64,000 bases of DNA from Actinotalea lenta (lineage in GTDB: Bacteria > Actinomycetota > Actinomycetes > Actinomycetales > Cellulomonadaceae). A model generated the notes under the pieces. It made no database searches. It was given only the letters and a program-made list of their open reading frames with translations, and was not told the DNA's origin. Location: positions 2,755,946 through 2,819,945 of the forward strand of contig NZ_JAUQYP010000001.1 in assembly GCF_030586465.1 (NCBI RefSeq), written 5' to 3'. Numbering within the stretch: the stretch's first letter is position 1; every line of letters begins with the position of its first letter. The position numbers were made by a program, and so were the translations under genes. Below are positions 18,620-27,359 of the stretch, piece by piece.

Positions 18620-18625
18620 AGCCTA
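18620..18625 (-). promoter_or_regulatory. -10-like TAGGCT for coaD
   Basis: TAGGCT with a 6-base gap to GTG 18613; it overlaps the rsmD stop codon. It fits leaderless transcription of coaD. Confidence 0.5.
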
Positions 18626-19228
18626 CGGCGCGAGGTGACCCGGAGGCGCGGGGGCGCCCTCGCGCGGGACCGGCTCCGCGAACCACAGCGCGGTCTCGCC
18701 GTACCGGCGGTCGTCGAAGCGCGCGAGCCCCGTCGGCCAGGGCGGCTCGGGCGACCGTGCCGAACGCTCGACGACGACGACACCCTGCGGGTCCAGCCAC
18801 CCGGCCAGGTCGGCGAGGACGCCTGCCAGCTCCTCCTCGGGAAGGTCGTACGGCGGGTCGACCAGCGCCAGGTCGATCACCGGAGCGCCGCCGGCTCCGG
18901 TCGGGCCGCGCTGGAGCCAGGTCCGGACCCGCTCCGCGGCCACCCGCACGCCCGGCAGACCCAGCTCGGACACGTTGCGCCGGCACACCGCGACCGCTCG
19001 CCCGGCGGACTCCACGAGCACCACGTCCGCCGCCCCGCGGCTGGCGGCCTCCAGGCCGAGCGCCCCGGAGCCGGCGAACAGGTCCACGACCCGTGCGCCG
19101 TCCAGCACGTCCAGGTGCTCGAGCCGGGAGAACAGCGCCTCGCGCACCCGGTCGCTGGTGGGGCGCGTGCCGCGTGGGGGGACGGCCAGGGACCGCCCGC
19201 CCGCACGGCCCGCCACGATCCTGGTCAT
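18623..19228 (-). CDS. rsmD: 16S rRNA (guanine966-N2)-methyltransferase
   Basis: 201 aa SAM-dependent methyltransferase. MTRIVAGRAGGRSLAVP is the family start, VVDLFAGSGALGLEA is the SAM-binding motif and LVDPPYDL the catalytic D-P-P-Y. The ATG overlaps the upstream ABC permease stop (ATGA). It precedes coaD, the conserved rsmD-coaD pairing. Confidence 0.95.
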   Translation of the reverse strand: MTRIVAGRAGGRSLAVPPRGTRPTSDRVREALFSRLEHLDVLDGARVVDLFAGSGALGLEAASRGAADVVLVESAGRAVAVCRRNVSELGLPGVRVAAERVRTWLQRGPTGAGGAPVIDLALVDPPYDLPEEELAGVLADLAGWLDPQGVVVVERSARSPEPPWPTGLARFDDRRYGETALWFAEPVPREGAPAPPGHLAP

Positions 19229-20802
19229 CGCCGTGGGGTGGAGGTCGCGTCCTGGGCCTCGGCGAGCCGGTCCATGAGGGACCGCGTCTCGGTGCTGGAG
19301 CCCCACAGCAACGCGACCACGGTGGTCGCGACCTGCACGCCGAGCACGCTCGGCGGCACCGAGCCCACCAGCACCGCCACCAGCGCCGGCAGCTGACCGA
19401 CGATCACCACGTCCGGGCCGCGGGCCAGGACCGCGGCCGCACCCATCGGCACCGCGCCCATCGGGGTCGAGACCAACGCCTTGTCCCAGCTCGGCGCGGG
19501 CCGGTAGGCGGAGCGCAGCGCGCCCCCCGCCCAGGCCGGGCCGGCCACCAGGGCCAGGACGAGCCACGGCCAGAACTCCCCGTGCCAGATCCCCACGGCC
19601 GCGAGCGCCACCACCGCCCACAGGGTCATCACGGTGGCCGGGACCACCAGGTGCGCGCGCCGGACGTCTCGGGCCGACAGCGGCAGCAGCCGGTCGACGG
19701 CGGGCGTCATCTCGGCTCGCCGCGCCGCCTCGCCGGTGGCCTGCGTCGCGAGGTATCCACCGATGAGGACCGCCAGGGCGAGCTGCGCGGGGCCGGCCAG
19801 CTCGGGCGTGCTGACCACCAGGTACGGCAGCAGCGCGCCCGCGACGATCTGCACCAGGTGGCGTGGCGAGCGCAGCAGCACCAGGAGGTCCGCCGTGAGC
19901 AGCGCCCGGACAGCTCCGCCCGACAGCCGCATGCGCAGCGAGCGGCGCCGAGACTGGCGTGCCGTGCGGTCGGTCAGTGCGCGACCGAGCTCGCGCGAGT
20001 CCATCGACGTGAGCGCACCGGCCGCGTGCGCCGCCACCGAACCGCTCTCCCGCAGGCTGCGCGCCGGGATCGCTCCCAGGCGGGTGTCGAGCCACCAGAC
20101 GAGGCCGGTGAGTGCCAGGACGGCGGGCGCGAGCGTCCACCACGGCACGGCGGGCACGGTGGCGGGGTGCCACCCCGCCAGCACGGCCCCGGCGCCCAGC
20201 ACAGGCACGGTGGCCAGGAGCACGTCGCCGGCGACCACGGCGACCCGCGAGCCGCGCCAGGCCTGCACGAGCGCGGCCGTGATGACCAGCGTGGCCGCTG
20301 CGAGCGCGCCCATCAGGCCGACCTGCGCAGGATTGCCCACCGCAGGGACGACGGCCGCGAGGACGCCGGCGACGAGCCCGGTCACGAGGGCCGCGAGCGC
20401 CGGCAGCCGCCAGACCGAGCCGCGCAGCAGGCCCCGCCGGTCCACCGGCAGCGTCAGCCACCAGGTCGCCTCGGCACCGCCGACCCCGATGGGCCCGAGC
20501 CGGCCGGCGGTGCCCAGCACCGCGCCGACGACCGCCACCATCAGCACCGCGGCGAGGCCGGCGAGCGACGTGCTGCCCTCGACGGCGACGGGGGCGTCGC
20601 GGACGGGGAGCTGCTGCAGCGCACCCAGCGCGAGCAGGACACCGACGCCGATCATCACGCCCGCGTAGTAGACGTCGCCGAGCAGCGACCCGATACCGGC
20701 TCCGGCCCGGCTGCGCGCCACCGCCGCCGTGTAGCCGCGGATGGATCGCGCCGCGGGAACGGGGGTCGGCTCGCCGCCCACTCGGACTGCGAGCTCGCTC
20801 AC
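19225..20802 (-). CDS. ABC exporter membrane protein
   Basis: 525 aa with about twelve hydrophobic helices in two halves and no ATPase motif. A basic hydrophilic stretch (ARQSRRRSLRMRL) lies near the centre. It overlaps the ATPase gene upstream (GTGA at 20799-20802), so the two make one transporter. From memory it resembles the actinobacterial DUF6297-type permeases found next to such ATPases. Substrate unknown. Confidence 0.75.
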   Translation of the reverse strand: MSELAVRVGGEPTPVPAARSIRGYTAAVARSRAGAGIGSLLGDVYYAGVMIGVGVLLALGALQQLPVRDAPVAVEGSTSLAGLAAVLMVAVVGAVLGTAGRLGPIGVGGAEATWWLTLPVDRRGLLRGSVWRLPALAALVTGLVAGVLAAVVPAVGNPAQVGLMGALAAATLVITAALVQAWRGSRVAVVAGDVLLATVPVLGAGAVLAGWHPATVPAVPWWTLAPAVLALTGLVWWLDTRLGAIPARSLRESGSVAAHAAGALTSMDSRELGRALTDRTARQSRRRSLRMRLSGGAVRALLTADLLVLLRSPRHLVQIVAGALLPYLVVSTPELAGPAQLALAVLIGGYLATQATGEAARRAEMTPAVDRLLPLSARDVRRAHLVVPATVMTLWAVVALAAVGIWHGEFWPWLVLALVAGPAWAGGALRSAYRPAPSWDKALVSTPMGAVPMGAAAVLARGPDVVIVGQLPALVAVLVGSVPPSVLGVQVATTVVALLWGSSTETRSLMDRLAEAQDATSTPRR

Positions 20803-21500
20803 AGCACGCCCGGCCGCAGCGCGTCGACAGCCTCGTCCACCGTGACCTTGCGGGTCTGGTCCGCCACGATCAACGCGGCGTCGGCCACGGTGGCGAGCAT
20901 CTCCGGGTCGTGCGTGGCGATCAGCACCGCTCCCCCGGCGTCCTTCTCGGCGACGAGTCGTTCCGCGAGCCGGTGGCGCATGTCGGAGTCGAGCCGCTGC
21001 TCCGGCTCGTCGAGGACCAGCAACGAACGCGGCCGCACCAGGCCGGCGGCGAGCAGCAGCCGGCGGCGCTGCCCGGAGGAGAGCGTGTTGGGCAGGGCGT
21101 TGGCGTGCCCGGTGAGGCCGAACTCGTCCAGCAGGGCCTCGACCTCGTCGTCGGCGTCCCCCACACCGTGCCCGCGCGCCACGAGGTACAGGTGCTCGGC
21201 GACCGTGAGAGCGGGGAACCAGGCGTCGTCGTCGAGCACGGCGGCGACCTGTGCGCGGAAGGACGCCTCGCGCTCGTCCACCGGACGGCCCAGCAGGCTC
21301 ACGGTCCCCGACAGGGGCTCGAGCAGGCCGAGAGCGGCCCGCAGGATGGTCGACTTGCCCGAGCCGTTCGGTCCGACCAGTGCCACCGCCCGTCCGGCGG
21401 GTACGGAGAAGGTCGCGGCGCCGCACACGGGGCGCCCATCCCACCCCACGGTCAGGCGCTCGGCGCGCAGCACGGCAGGACGGGAGCTCTTCTTGGCCAC
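20799..21500 (-). CDS. ABC transporter ATP-binding protein
   Basis: 233 aa. Walker A is GPNGSGKST, the signature is TLSSGQRRRLLLAAGL, and Walker B LLVLDEPEQRLD has Gln-Arg where Thr-Ala is usual after the Glu-Pro. It energises the overlapping membrane gene. TAGGGT 6 bases before the GTG suggests a leaderless start for the ABC-rsmD unit. Confidence 0.88.
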   Translation of the reverse strand: MAKKSSRPAVLRAERLTVGWDGRPVCGAATFSVPAGRAVALVGPNGSGKSTILRAALGLLEPLSGTVSLLGRPVDEREASFRAQVAAVLDDDAWFPALTVAEHLYLVARGHGVGDADDEVEALLDEFGLTGHANALPNTLSSGQRRRLLLAAGLVRPRSLLVLDEPEQRLDSDMRHRLAERLVAEKDAGGAVLIATHDPEMLATVADAALIVADQTRKVTVDEAVDALRPGVL

Positions 21501-21506
21501 GGCCCC

Positions 21507-21512
21507 ACCCTA
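21507..21512 (-). promoter_or_regulatory. -10-like TAGGGT for the ABC-rsmD unit
   Basis: TAGGGT lies 6 bases before GTG 21500 in the 25-base gap after recG. Confidence 0.5.
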
Positions 21513-21525
21513 CGAGGGCGGCGGG

Positions 21526-23796
21526 TCAGGCTCGGTCCAGGTACTCCTGGGCGGACGGCTCGAGCCACTCGTCGATCGCGGCGAGCAGGGCAGGCCAGGC
21601 CTCCAGCGCGGGATCCCGGTCGACCAGCGCGCGGGCCTCGTCGCGGGCCCGGGCGATCAGCGCGGCGTCCCGGACCACCCGCAGCAGACGCAGCGAGCTG
21701 GCGCTTCCGGACTGGGACGCACCCAGCACGTCGCCCTCGCGTCGGAGCTCGAGGTCCACGGTCGCGAGCTCGAAACCGTCCGTCGTCCCGGCGAGCGTGG
21801 CGAGCCGGGTTGCGGCGTCGCTGCCCTCGGGCGCGCGGGCCACCAGAAGGCAGAGGCCCGGGTCGGTGCCGCGGCCCACCCGGCCGCGCAGCTGGTGCAG
21901 CTGGGACAGACCGAACCGCTCGGCGTCCAGCACCACCATCACGCTGGCCTCGGGGACGTCGACGCCCACCTCGATGACGGTGGTGGACACCAGGACCGGG
22001 GTACGCCCGGCCGCGAAGGCTGCCATCGCATCGTCCTTGGCGGCGGCCGTCATCCGGCCGTGCAGCGTCCCGATGCGCACGCCGTCCAGCGCCGGCAGCG
22101 TCGCGAGCTCTTCGGCGACCTCCTCGACGGCGCGCAGCGGTGGCCGGGTCGCGCCCTGGTCGTCGGGCTCGCCGGACAGCAGGTCCGCGTCGTCCGCGCC
22201 GGAGGCGTCGTCCGCGGTGATCCGCGGGCACACGACGTACGCCCGCCGACCCGCGTCGACCTCCTCGCGCACCCGCGCCCAGGTCCGCGCCGTCCAGGCC
22301 GCGTTGTCCGCCGGGACGACGTGCGTGGCGACCGGGGCGCGGCCGGCCGGGACCTCGGTGAGCGTGGAGACCTCGAGGTCCCCGAACACGGTCATCGCGA
22401 CCGTGCGCGGGATCGGGGTGGCGGTCATCACGAGCAGGTGCGGGACGGTGTCGCCCTCGTCCCCCCGGCTGCGCAGGGCGTCGCGCTGCTCGACGCCGAA
22501 CCGGTGCTGCTCGTCGACCACGACCAGGCCGAGGTCGGCGAACTGCACGTGCTCGCCGAGCAGAGCATGGGTACCGACGACGATGCCCGCCGCGCCGGAG
22601 GCGGCGTCGAGCAGGGCCTCGCGGCGCGCTGCGGCCGCCTGCGACCCGGTGAGCAGCACCACGCGGGTGGCGCGGTCCGCGGCACCGAGCATGCCCTCCT
22701 GCGCGAGCGGACCGAGCAGCTCGCGCAGCGTGCGCAGGTGCTGGGTGGCGAGGACCTCGGTGGGCGCGAGCAGGGCCGCCTGGCCGCCGGCGTCGACCAC
22801 CTGGAGCATGGCGCGCAGCGCGACCACGGTCTTGCCGGAGCCGACCTCGCCCTGAAGCAACCGCTGCATGGGCGCGTCGGCCGCCAGGTCCTCGGCGATC
22901 TGCGCGCCCACGTCCTGCTGCCCCGCGGTCAGCACGAACGGCAGCCGGGCGTCGAAGGCGGCCAGCAGCCCACCTGGCGTGGTGGGACGCGCGACCACCG
23001 GCCGCGCTGCGGCCTGGGCGCGGCGGCGTGCCATCGCGGCCTGGAGCACGAAAGCCTCCTCGTAGCGCAACCGGTCCCGGCCGCGCCGCCAGTCCTGCTC
23101 GGTGTACGGCTCGTGCACCAGGCGCAGCGACTCGACCAGGCCCGGTAGGCCCACGCGTTCGCGCACCTCGGTGGGCAGCGGGTCGTTCACGTCCTCCTCG
23201 GTGAGGGGGTCCAGGACCGTGCGCACGGCGCGCTGGATGCGCCAGGTGGGCAGCGCCGCGGACGCGGGGTACACCGGGATCGGCCGGGTCGCCTCCACGA
23301 GCGCCGCGGCCTCGTCGTCGACGTCGGTGCCGACCAGCTGGTAGTCGGGGTGGGTGAGCTGAGCGGCCCCCCGGTAGAAGCGCACGACTCCGGTGAACAT
23401 CCCGAGCGTGCCCGGGCGCAGCCGCGACTCGTGACGGCGAAGCGCACCCGGCTTCTTGGCGAAGAACGCCAGCGACAGCTCGCGCGTGCCGTCGGTGACG
23501 ACCGCCTCCAGGATCGCCCCCCCTCGCGAACGCATCGTGCGCACCGTGGCGCGGCGCACCTCGGCCATCACTGTGACGTGCTCCCCGGGGCTCAGCGAGG
23601 ACAGGTCCGTCAGGCGGCCGGGGGATGCGTACCGCCGCGGGTAGTGCCGCAGCAGGTCGCCCGCGGTGTGCAGGCCGAGTCCCGCGAAGGGCCCGGCGGC
23701 CCGGGTGCCGAGCAGCCGTCCGAGCGGCTCGTCCCAGCGCGTCCCGACCACGCCTCCTCCGTCCCCGGCTGCGCCGACGCGCTCGTTTTGGGCCAC
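21526..23796 (-). CDS. recG: ATP-dependent DNA helicase RecG
   Basis: 756 aa; remodels stalled forks and Holliday junctions. The N-terminal wedge/OB domain (TAGDLLRHYPRRY, LSPGEHVTVMAEV) precedes the helicase domains: Walker A GEVGSGKT, DEQH box VVVDEQHRFGVEQR, and QLRGRVGRG motif VI. The length is slightly above E. coli RecG (693). The GTG start is 15 bases after TAGGGT, which overlaps the divergent rpmB promoter. Confidence 0.96.
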   Translation of the reverse strand: MAQNERVGAAGDGGGVVGTRWDEPLGRLLGTRAAGPFAGLGLHTAGDLLRHYPRRYASPGRLTDLSSLSPGEHVTVMAEVRRATVRTMRSRGGAILEAVVTDGTRELSLAFFAKKPGALRRHESRLRPGTLGMFTGVVRFYRGAAQLTHPDYQLVGTDVDDEAAALVEATRPIPVYPASAALPTWRIQRAVRTVLDPLTEEDVNDPLPTEVRERVGLPGLVESLRLVHEPYTEQDWRRGRDRLRYEEAFVLQAAMARRRAQAAARPVVARPTTPGGLLAAFDARLPFVLTAGQQDVGAQIAEDLAADAPMQRLLQGEVGSGKTVVALRAMLQVVDAGGQAALLAPTEVLATQHLRTLRELLGPLAQEGMLGAADRATRVVLLTGSQAAAARREALLDAASGAAGIVVGTHALLGEHVQFADLGLVVVDEQHRFGVEQRDALRSRGDEGDTVPHLLVMTATPIPRTVAMTVFGDLEVSTLTEVPAGRAPVATHVVPADNAAWTARTWARVREEVDAGRRAYVVCPRITADDASGADDADLLSGEPDDQGATRPPLRAVEEVAEELATLPALDGVRIGTLHGRMTAAAKDDAMAAFAAGRTPVLVSTTVIEVGVDVPEASVMVVLDAERFGLSQLHQLRGRVGRGTDPGLCLLVARAPEGSDAATRLATLAGTTDGFELATVDLELRREGDVLGASQSGSASSLRLLRVVRDAALIARARDEARALVDRDPALEAWPALLAAIDEWLEPSAQEYLDRA

Positions 23797-23817
23797 CCAC
23801 GGCGATCGGCTACCCTA
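23788..23817 (+). promoter_or_regulatory. rpmB promoter, overlapping a divergent recG promoter
   Basis: TTGGGC (23788-23793) and TACCCT (23811-23816) are 17 bases apart. The complement TAGGGT (23812-23817) serves recG. Because the -10 sequence TACCCTA/TAGGGTA is shared, the two promoters are likely mutually exclusive. rpmB would get a leader of about 110 bases. Confidence 0.6.
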
Positions 23818-23935
23818 GCGAGGTTGTCCGGCCAGTTCCGGGCACCTCGGGGCCGCGTGCCGTCACCACCGCATCCTGCCCCGTCCGACCGACATGACCC
23901 GCGCTGCGTGCGCGCGACGATCAGGAGACCGACCC

Positions 23936-24127
23936 GTGGCTGCTCACTGCGACATCTGCGGCAAGAGCCCGAGCTTCGGGCACAGCATCTCGCACTCCCA
24001 CCGGCGCACCAAGCGGCGCTGGAACCCGAACATCCAGCGGGTTCGCACGGTGGTCGCCGGGACCCCGAAGCGGGTCAACGTGTGCGCCTCGTGCCTCAAG
24101 GCCGGCAAGGTGCAACGCACCGCCTGA
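23936..24127 (+). CDS. rpmB: 50S ribosomal protein L28
   Basis: 63 aa. MAAHCDICGKSPSFGHSISH and KRRWNPNIQRV are diagnostic of bL28; CDIC and CASC form a zinc ribbon. The GTG start lies after AGGAGACCGACCC. A long leader precedes it and a strong terminator follows. Confidence 0.97.
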   Translation: MAAHCDICGKSPSFGHSISHSHRRTKRRWNPNIQRVRTVVAGTPKRVNVCASCLKAGKVQRTA

Positions 24128-24156
24128 CCTCACACCTGCTGGGGTCCTGGACCCTG

Positions 24157-24196
24157 CACGACGCCCGCGGCCGGCTCCCGGCCCGCGGGCGTCGTG
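24157..24196 (+). terminator. Strong 14-bp terminator hairpin after rpmB
   Basis: CACGACGCCCGCGG (24157-24170) pairs perfectly with CCGCGGGCGTCGTG (24183-24196); the 12-base loop has an additional CCGG/CCGG pairing. No T-tract follows, which is common in actinobacterial terminators. Confidence 0.8.
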
Positions 24197-24287
24197 CCGC
24201 TCGGTGCCCGTCCGCGCCGCGCCCGGACGCGCCCGGCGGAGCGACCCGCCTGGCCTGGGCATCCCCCGGGATGGCAGGCTGGGGGCC

Positions 24288-24803
24288 ATGCAGGACGAGC
24301 TTCCCGAGGCGGTCATCCGCCCAGCCACCGTCGACGACGCCGACGCGATCGCGCGGGTGCACCTGACCTCGTGGCGCGAGGCGTACGCCGACGTCGTGGA
24401 CCCCGCGACCCTCGACGCGCTCGACGAGGCGGCCCGCACGCAGACGTGGCGCGAGACGATCGAGACCCGCCGCGGGTCGGTGCTGGTGGCCGACCTCGAG
24501 GGCGAGATCGTCGGCTTCGCGCACGTCGGGGCGAGCCGCGACGAGGATGCCGAACGCGGCACCCACGAGATCTACGCGATCTTCCTCGAGCCCTCGGCGT
24601 GGGGGCACGGCGTGGCCCGTGAGCTGATGCGCAGCCTGCTCGCCGACCTGCCCGAGGCGGACCCGGTCACCCTGTGGGCGCTGGCGGACAACGAACGCGC
24701 CCGGCACTTCTACCGCCGGCACGGGTTCAGCCCGGACGGCGTCGAGCGCATGGAGACCGCGGGCGAGAGCTCCTACCTCGAGGTCCGGTACCGCCGAGGC
24801 TGA
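24288..24803 (+). CDS. GNAT-family N-acetyltransferase
   Basis: 171 aa. IRPATVDDADAIARVHLTSW is a typical GNAT start, IYAIFLEPSAWGHGVAREL is the acetyl-CoA-binding motif A region, and NERARHFYRRHGF is motif B. Substrate unknown. The ATG is preceded by CAGGCT seven bases upstream and no clear Shine-Dalgarno. It converges with thiL. Confidence 0.85.
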   Translation: MQDELPEAVIRPATVDDADAIARVHLTSWREAYADVVDPATLDALDEAARTQTWRETIETRRGSVLVADLEGEIVGFAHVGASRDEDAERGTHEIYAIFLEPSAWGHGVARELMRSLLADLPEADPVTLWALADNERARHFYRRHGFSPDGVERMETAGESSYLEVRYRRG

Positions 24804-24814
24804 CGGGCCCGGGC

Positions 24815-25753
24815 TCAGTCGCGCCCGGCGAAGTGGTCCCACCCCAGCGGACCGCGAGGGGCGGCACCGGCGACCCTCACCCCCGGCTCGCCAGCGACGA
24901 CGCGCCCGACGGCGCGGAACGGCGCAGGCAGCTCGGTGTGCGGGGGGAACGTGGCGAGCAGACCGTGGTCCTCTCCGCCGGCCAGCACCCAGGTCTCCGC
25001 GTCGGCCGCGAGCGCCTCGGCCGCCGGTGCGAGGACGGCGAGGTCGTCCGCGAACGCCGCGGTCGGAGGGTCGAGGTCGAGCACGACCCCGCTGGCCCGG
25101 GCGATCCGCAGGGCGTCGCGCAGCAGCCCGTCGGACACGTCCAGCATCGCCGTGGCGCCCGCGCGCGAGGCGGCGATCCCCGCGCCGAGAGGGGCCACGG
25201 GGCGCCGGTAGGCGGCGACCAGCTCGTCGAAGCCGTCGAGTCCCGCGTCCAGCAGGGCATGACCCGCCGCCGAGCGCCCCCGGACCCCGGCGTGCGCGAC
25301 GACGTCCCCGACCTGCGCGCCGGAGCGGAGCACGGGCGGCCGACCGGCCAGGTCGCCGAGCACCGTGACGGCCACGGACAGCTCGGTTCCGGTCGACAGG
25401 TCTCCTCCCACGACGCCCACCTCGCCGCACGCCTGCGCCATGCCGTCGGCGAGGTCCGCGAGCCACTCCGGGGCGACGTCGGCCGGGCAGGTCAGCGCGA
25501 CGACGAGGGCGGTCGGCCTGGCACCCATCGCCGCGACGTCCGCGAGGTTCTGCATCGCCGCGCGGTAGCCCACGTCGGCGCCGCTCGACCACCGGCGTCG
25601 GAAGTGCCGGCCCTCGACCAGCACGTCGGTCGACACGACCACCCGGCCGTCGGGCGCCGCGACGATCGCCGCGTCGTCGCCCGGTCCCAGCACGGTGTCC
25701 CGCCCACGGGGCAACCGGGGCACGATCAGGGCCAGCAGGCCGTCCTCGTCCAC
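24815..25753 (-). CDS. thiL: Thiamine-monophosphate kinase
   Basis: 312 aa; phosphorylates thiamine monophosphate to the active diphosphate. GPGDDAAIV, STDVLVEGRHF and GGDLSTG are the conserved Mg-ATP motifs, and the C-terminal AGGEDHGLL is also typical. The GTG start is 8 bases after TAGCGT. It is divergent from the DUF3515 gene, the arrangement seen in other actinobacteria. Confidence 0.95.
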   Translation of the reverse strand: MDEDGLLALIVPRLPRGRDTVLGPGDDAAIVAAPDGRVVVSTDVLVEGRHFRRRWSSGADVGYRAAMQNLADVAAMGARPTALVVALTCPADVAPEWLADLADGMAQACGEVGVVGGDLSTGTELSVAVTVLGDLAGRPPVLRSGAQVGDVVAHAGVRGRSAAGHALLDAGLDGFDELVAAYRRPVAPLGAGIAASRAGATAMLDVSDGLLRDALRIARASGVVLDLDPPTAAFADDLAVLAPAAEALAADAETWVLAGGEDHGLLATFPPHTELPAPFRAVGRVVAGEPGVRVAGAAPRGPLGWDHFAGRD

Positions 25754-25761
25754 GGGGCGCC

Positions 25762-25780
25762 ACGCTACCGGCGCTAGCGT
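25762..25780. promoter_or_regulatory. Back-to-back leaderless promoters thiL / DUF3515
   Basis: ACGCTA (25762-25767, TAGCGT on the minus strand) and TAGCGT (25775-25780) are identical inverted hexamers separated by 7 bases. They lie 8 and 6 bases from the GTG starts of thiL and the DUF3515 gene. The gap between start codons is only 33 bases, so each -35 region lies in the opposite gene. Confidence 0.65.
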
Positions 25781-25786
25781 GGTGCC

Positions 25787-26272
25787 GTGCCCCGCCGCCC
25801 CCTCGCGCTGCTGCTGACCTCGGTCGCGCTGACCTCCGGCCTGGCCGCCTGCTCGACCCGCGTGCCGGTGGAACCCGCACCTGACGCGGGAGACCCGGCG
25901 TGCGCCACGCTCGTGCTGTCGCTGCCCGACACCCTGGCGGGCCTGCCGCGGCTGCTGACCACCAGCCAGGCCAGTGCCGCGTGGGGTTCCGCGGACCACG
26001 CGATCGTGCTGCGCTGCGGAGTGACGCCTCCAGGACCCACGACGGACCAGTGCGTCACGGCGGACGACGGCACGTACTCCGTCGACTGGGTGGCCGTCCC
26101 CGGGGCGACCGACGTCGGGGGTTATGCGGACTGGACCTTCACGACGTACGGCCGGTCCCCCGCCGTGGAGGTGTTCGTCCCGGCCGCGGTGACCGACACC
26201 CACTCGACCGCGTTCCTCATGGAGCTGGGCCGGGCGATCTCCACCGTGCCCCCGACCCGGCACTGCGTCTAG
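25787..26272 (+). CDS. DUF3515 lipoprotein
   Basis: 161 aa secreted lipoprotein. The signal peptide ends in the lipobox LAAC (Cys22). The mature part has DPACATLVLSLPDTLAGL and later Cys residues (about 77, 88, 160) that could form disulfides. DUF3515 proteins lie between thiL and ddl across actinobacteria; function unknown. The GTG start is 6 bases after TAGCGT. Confidence 0.88.
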   Translation: MPRRPLALLLTSVALTSGLAACSTRVPVEPAPDAGDPACATLVLSLPDTLAGLPRLLTTSQASAAWGSADHAIVLRCGVTPPGPTTDQCVTADDGTYSVDWVAVPGATDVGGYADWTFTTYGRSPAVEVFVPAAVTDTHSTAFLMELGRAISTVPPTRHCV

Positions 26273-26377
26273 GGCGGCACCGGGTCCGGGGCGGCACCGG
26301 GTCTGACGTGGCCGGACGGCCCTGGGTCGGCACGGCCGACTGGCCTAGGATCGCGGCAACCGATCGAGGAGGGTGCT

Positions 26378-27349
26378 GTGAGCAGCGACCTGGCCAGGGT
26401 GGCCGTCATCGCCGGGGGTCTGTCCAACGAGCGAGAGGTCTCCTGGCGCTCCGGGCGCCGCGCGCAGTTCGCGTTGGGGCAGGCCGGCATCGACGCGACG
26501 CTGTACGACGCGGACGAGTCGCTGCTCGACCGGCTCACCGCGGACCACGTGGAGGCCGCGTACCTGGCGGTGCACGGGGCGAGCGGCGAGGACGGCTCGC
26601 TGCAGACCGCACTGGACCTGATCGGCATCCCGTACGTCGGCTCGCCGCCGGCCTCCTGCCACCTCGCCTGGGACAAGGTCGTCGCGAAGGTGCTCGTCGA
26701 GCGCGCCGGGCTACGCACTCCGGCGTGGGCGGCGATCTCGGCACGTAGCTTCCGCGAGCTGTCCCCGACGCAGATCGTCCGCTCGGTGCTCGCCGACCTG
26801 GGGCTGCCGGTGGTGGTCAAGCCGGCGACCAGCGGGTCCACGCTGGGCATGAGCCTGGTGTCCGACGCAGCGGACCTTCCGGCGGCCCTGGTGCGGTGCT
26901 TCACGTTCGGGGACGTCGCCCTGATCGAGCGGTACGTCGCGGGCCGCACGGTGGAGACCGTGGTGGTGGAGAACGCCGAGGGAGAACCCGAGGCGCTGCC
27001 GCCCGCGGAGTTCGCGAACCCGGGCGTGTCCCCGTTCAGCTTCGAGGCGCGCTACAGCGCCGACCTGATCTCGATCGCGCTGCCCGCACCGCTGACCGAG
27101 GACTCCGCGGCGCGGGTACGCCACAAGGCGGAGTCCGTGCACCGGGTGCTCGGCCTGCGAGACCTGTCCCGCACCGACGTCGTGGTCGACGCGGACGGTG
27201 TCCCGTGGTTCCTCGAGGCCGCCATCTCCCCCGGGCTCACCGAGACCTCGGTCCTGCCGCTCGCGGCGGCCGAGGTCGGCCGCCCGCTCGGGAACCTGCT
27301 CGGCGACCTTCTCGCCAAGGCCAAGCGGCGGGGAGCCGGCCGGGCCTGA
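26378..27349 (+). CDS. DdlB-type D-Ala-D-Ala ligase homologue lacking a metal-ligand Asn
   Basis: 323 aa ATP-grasp protein close in layout to E. coli DdlB (306 aa): NEREVSWRSG (catalytic Glu), AVHGASGEDGSLQ, VKPATSGSTLGMS, FSFEARY, SRTDVVVDADG and LEAAISPGLTETS. The Mg ligands Asp267 and Glu280 and the substrate-carboxylate Ser291 are kept. The invariant third ligand Asn (LEAN in DdlB) is Ala282, and the omega-loop Lys is Arg225. The GTG start follows GAGGAGG; TAGGAT lies 28 bases upstream. It converges with a second Ddl homologue 10 bases away. It may be a diverged or impaired ligase, or one with an altered metal site. Confidence 0.8.
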   Translation: MSSDLARVAVIAGGLSNEREVSWRSGRRAQFALGQAGIDATLYDADESLLDRLTADHVEAAYLAVHGASGEDGSLQTALDLIGIPYVGSPPASCHLAWDKVVAKVLVERAGLRTPAWAAISARSFRELSPTQIVRSVLADLGLPVVVKPATSGSTLGMSLVSDAADLPAALVRCFTFGDVALIERYVAGRTVETVVVENAEGEPEALPPAEFANPGVSPFSFEARYSADLISIALPAPLTEDSAARVRHKAESVHRVLGLRDLSRTDVVVDADGVPWFLEAAISPGLTETSVLPLAAAEVGRPLGNLLGDLLAKAKRRGAGRA

Positions 27350-27359
27350 GTCCGGGACC

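Noticed and set aside
18457-23148. A 1563-codon open frame on the plus strand
   Set aside because: It is the antisense of coaD, rsmD, the ABC genes and recG, with Arg/Pro/Gly-rich sequence and no domain.
24271-24290. Earlier ATG for the GNAT gene
   Set aside because: The ATG at 24271 is out of frame with the acetyltransferase; only 24288 gives the family N-terminus.
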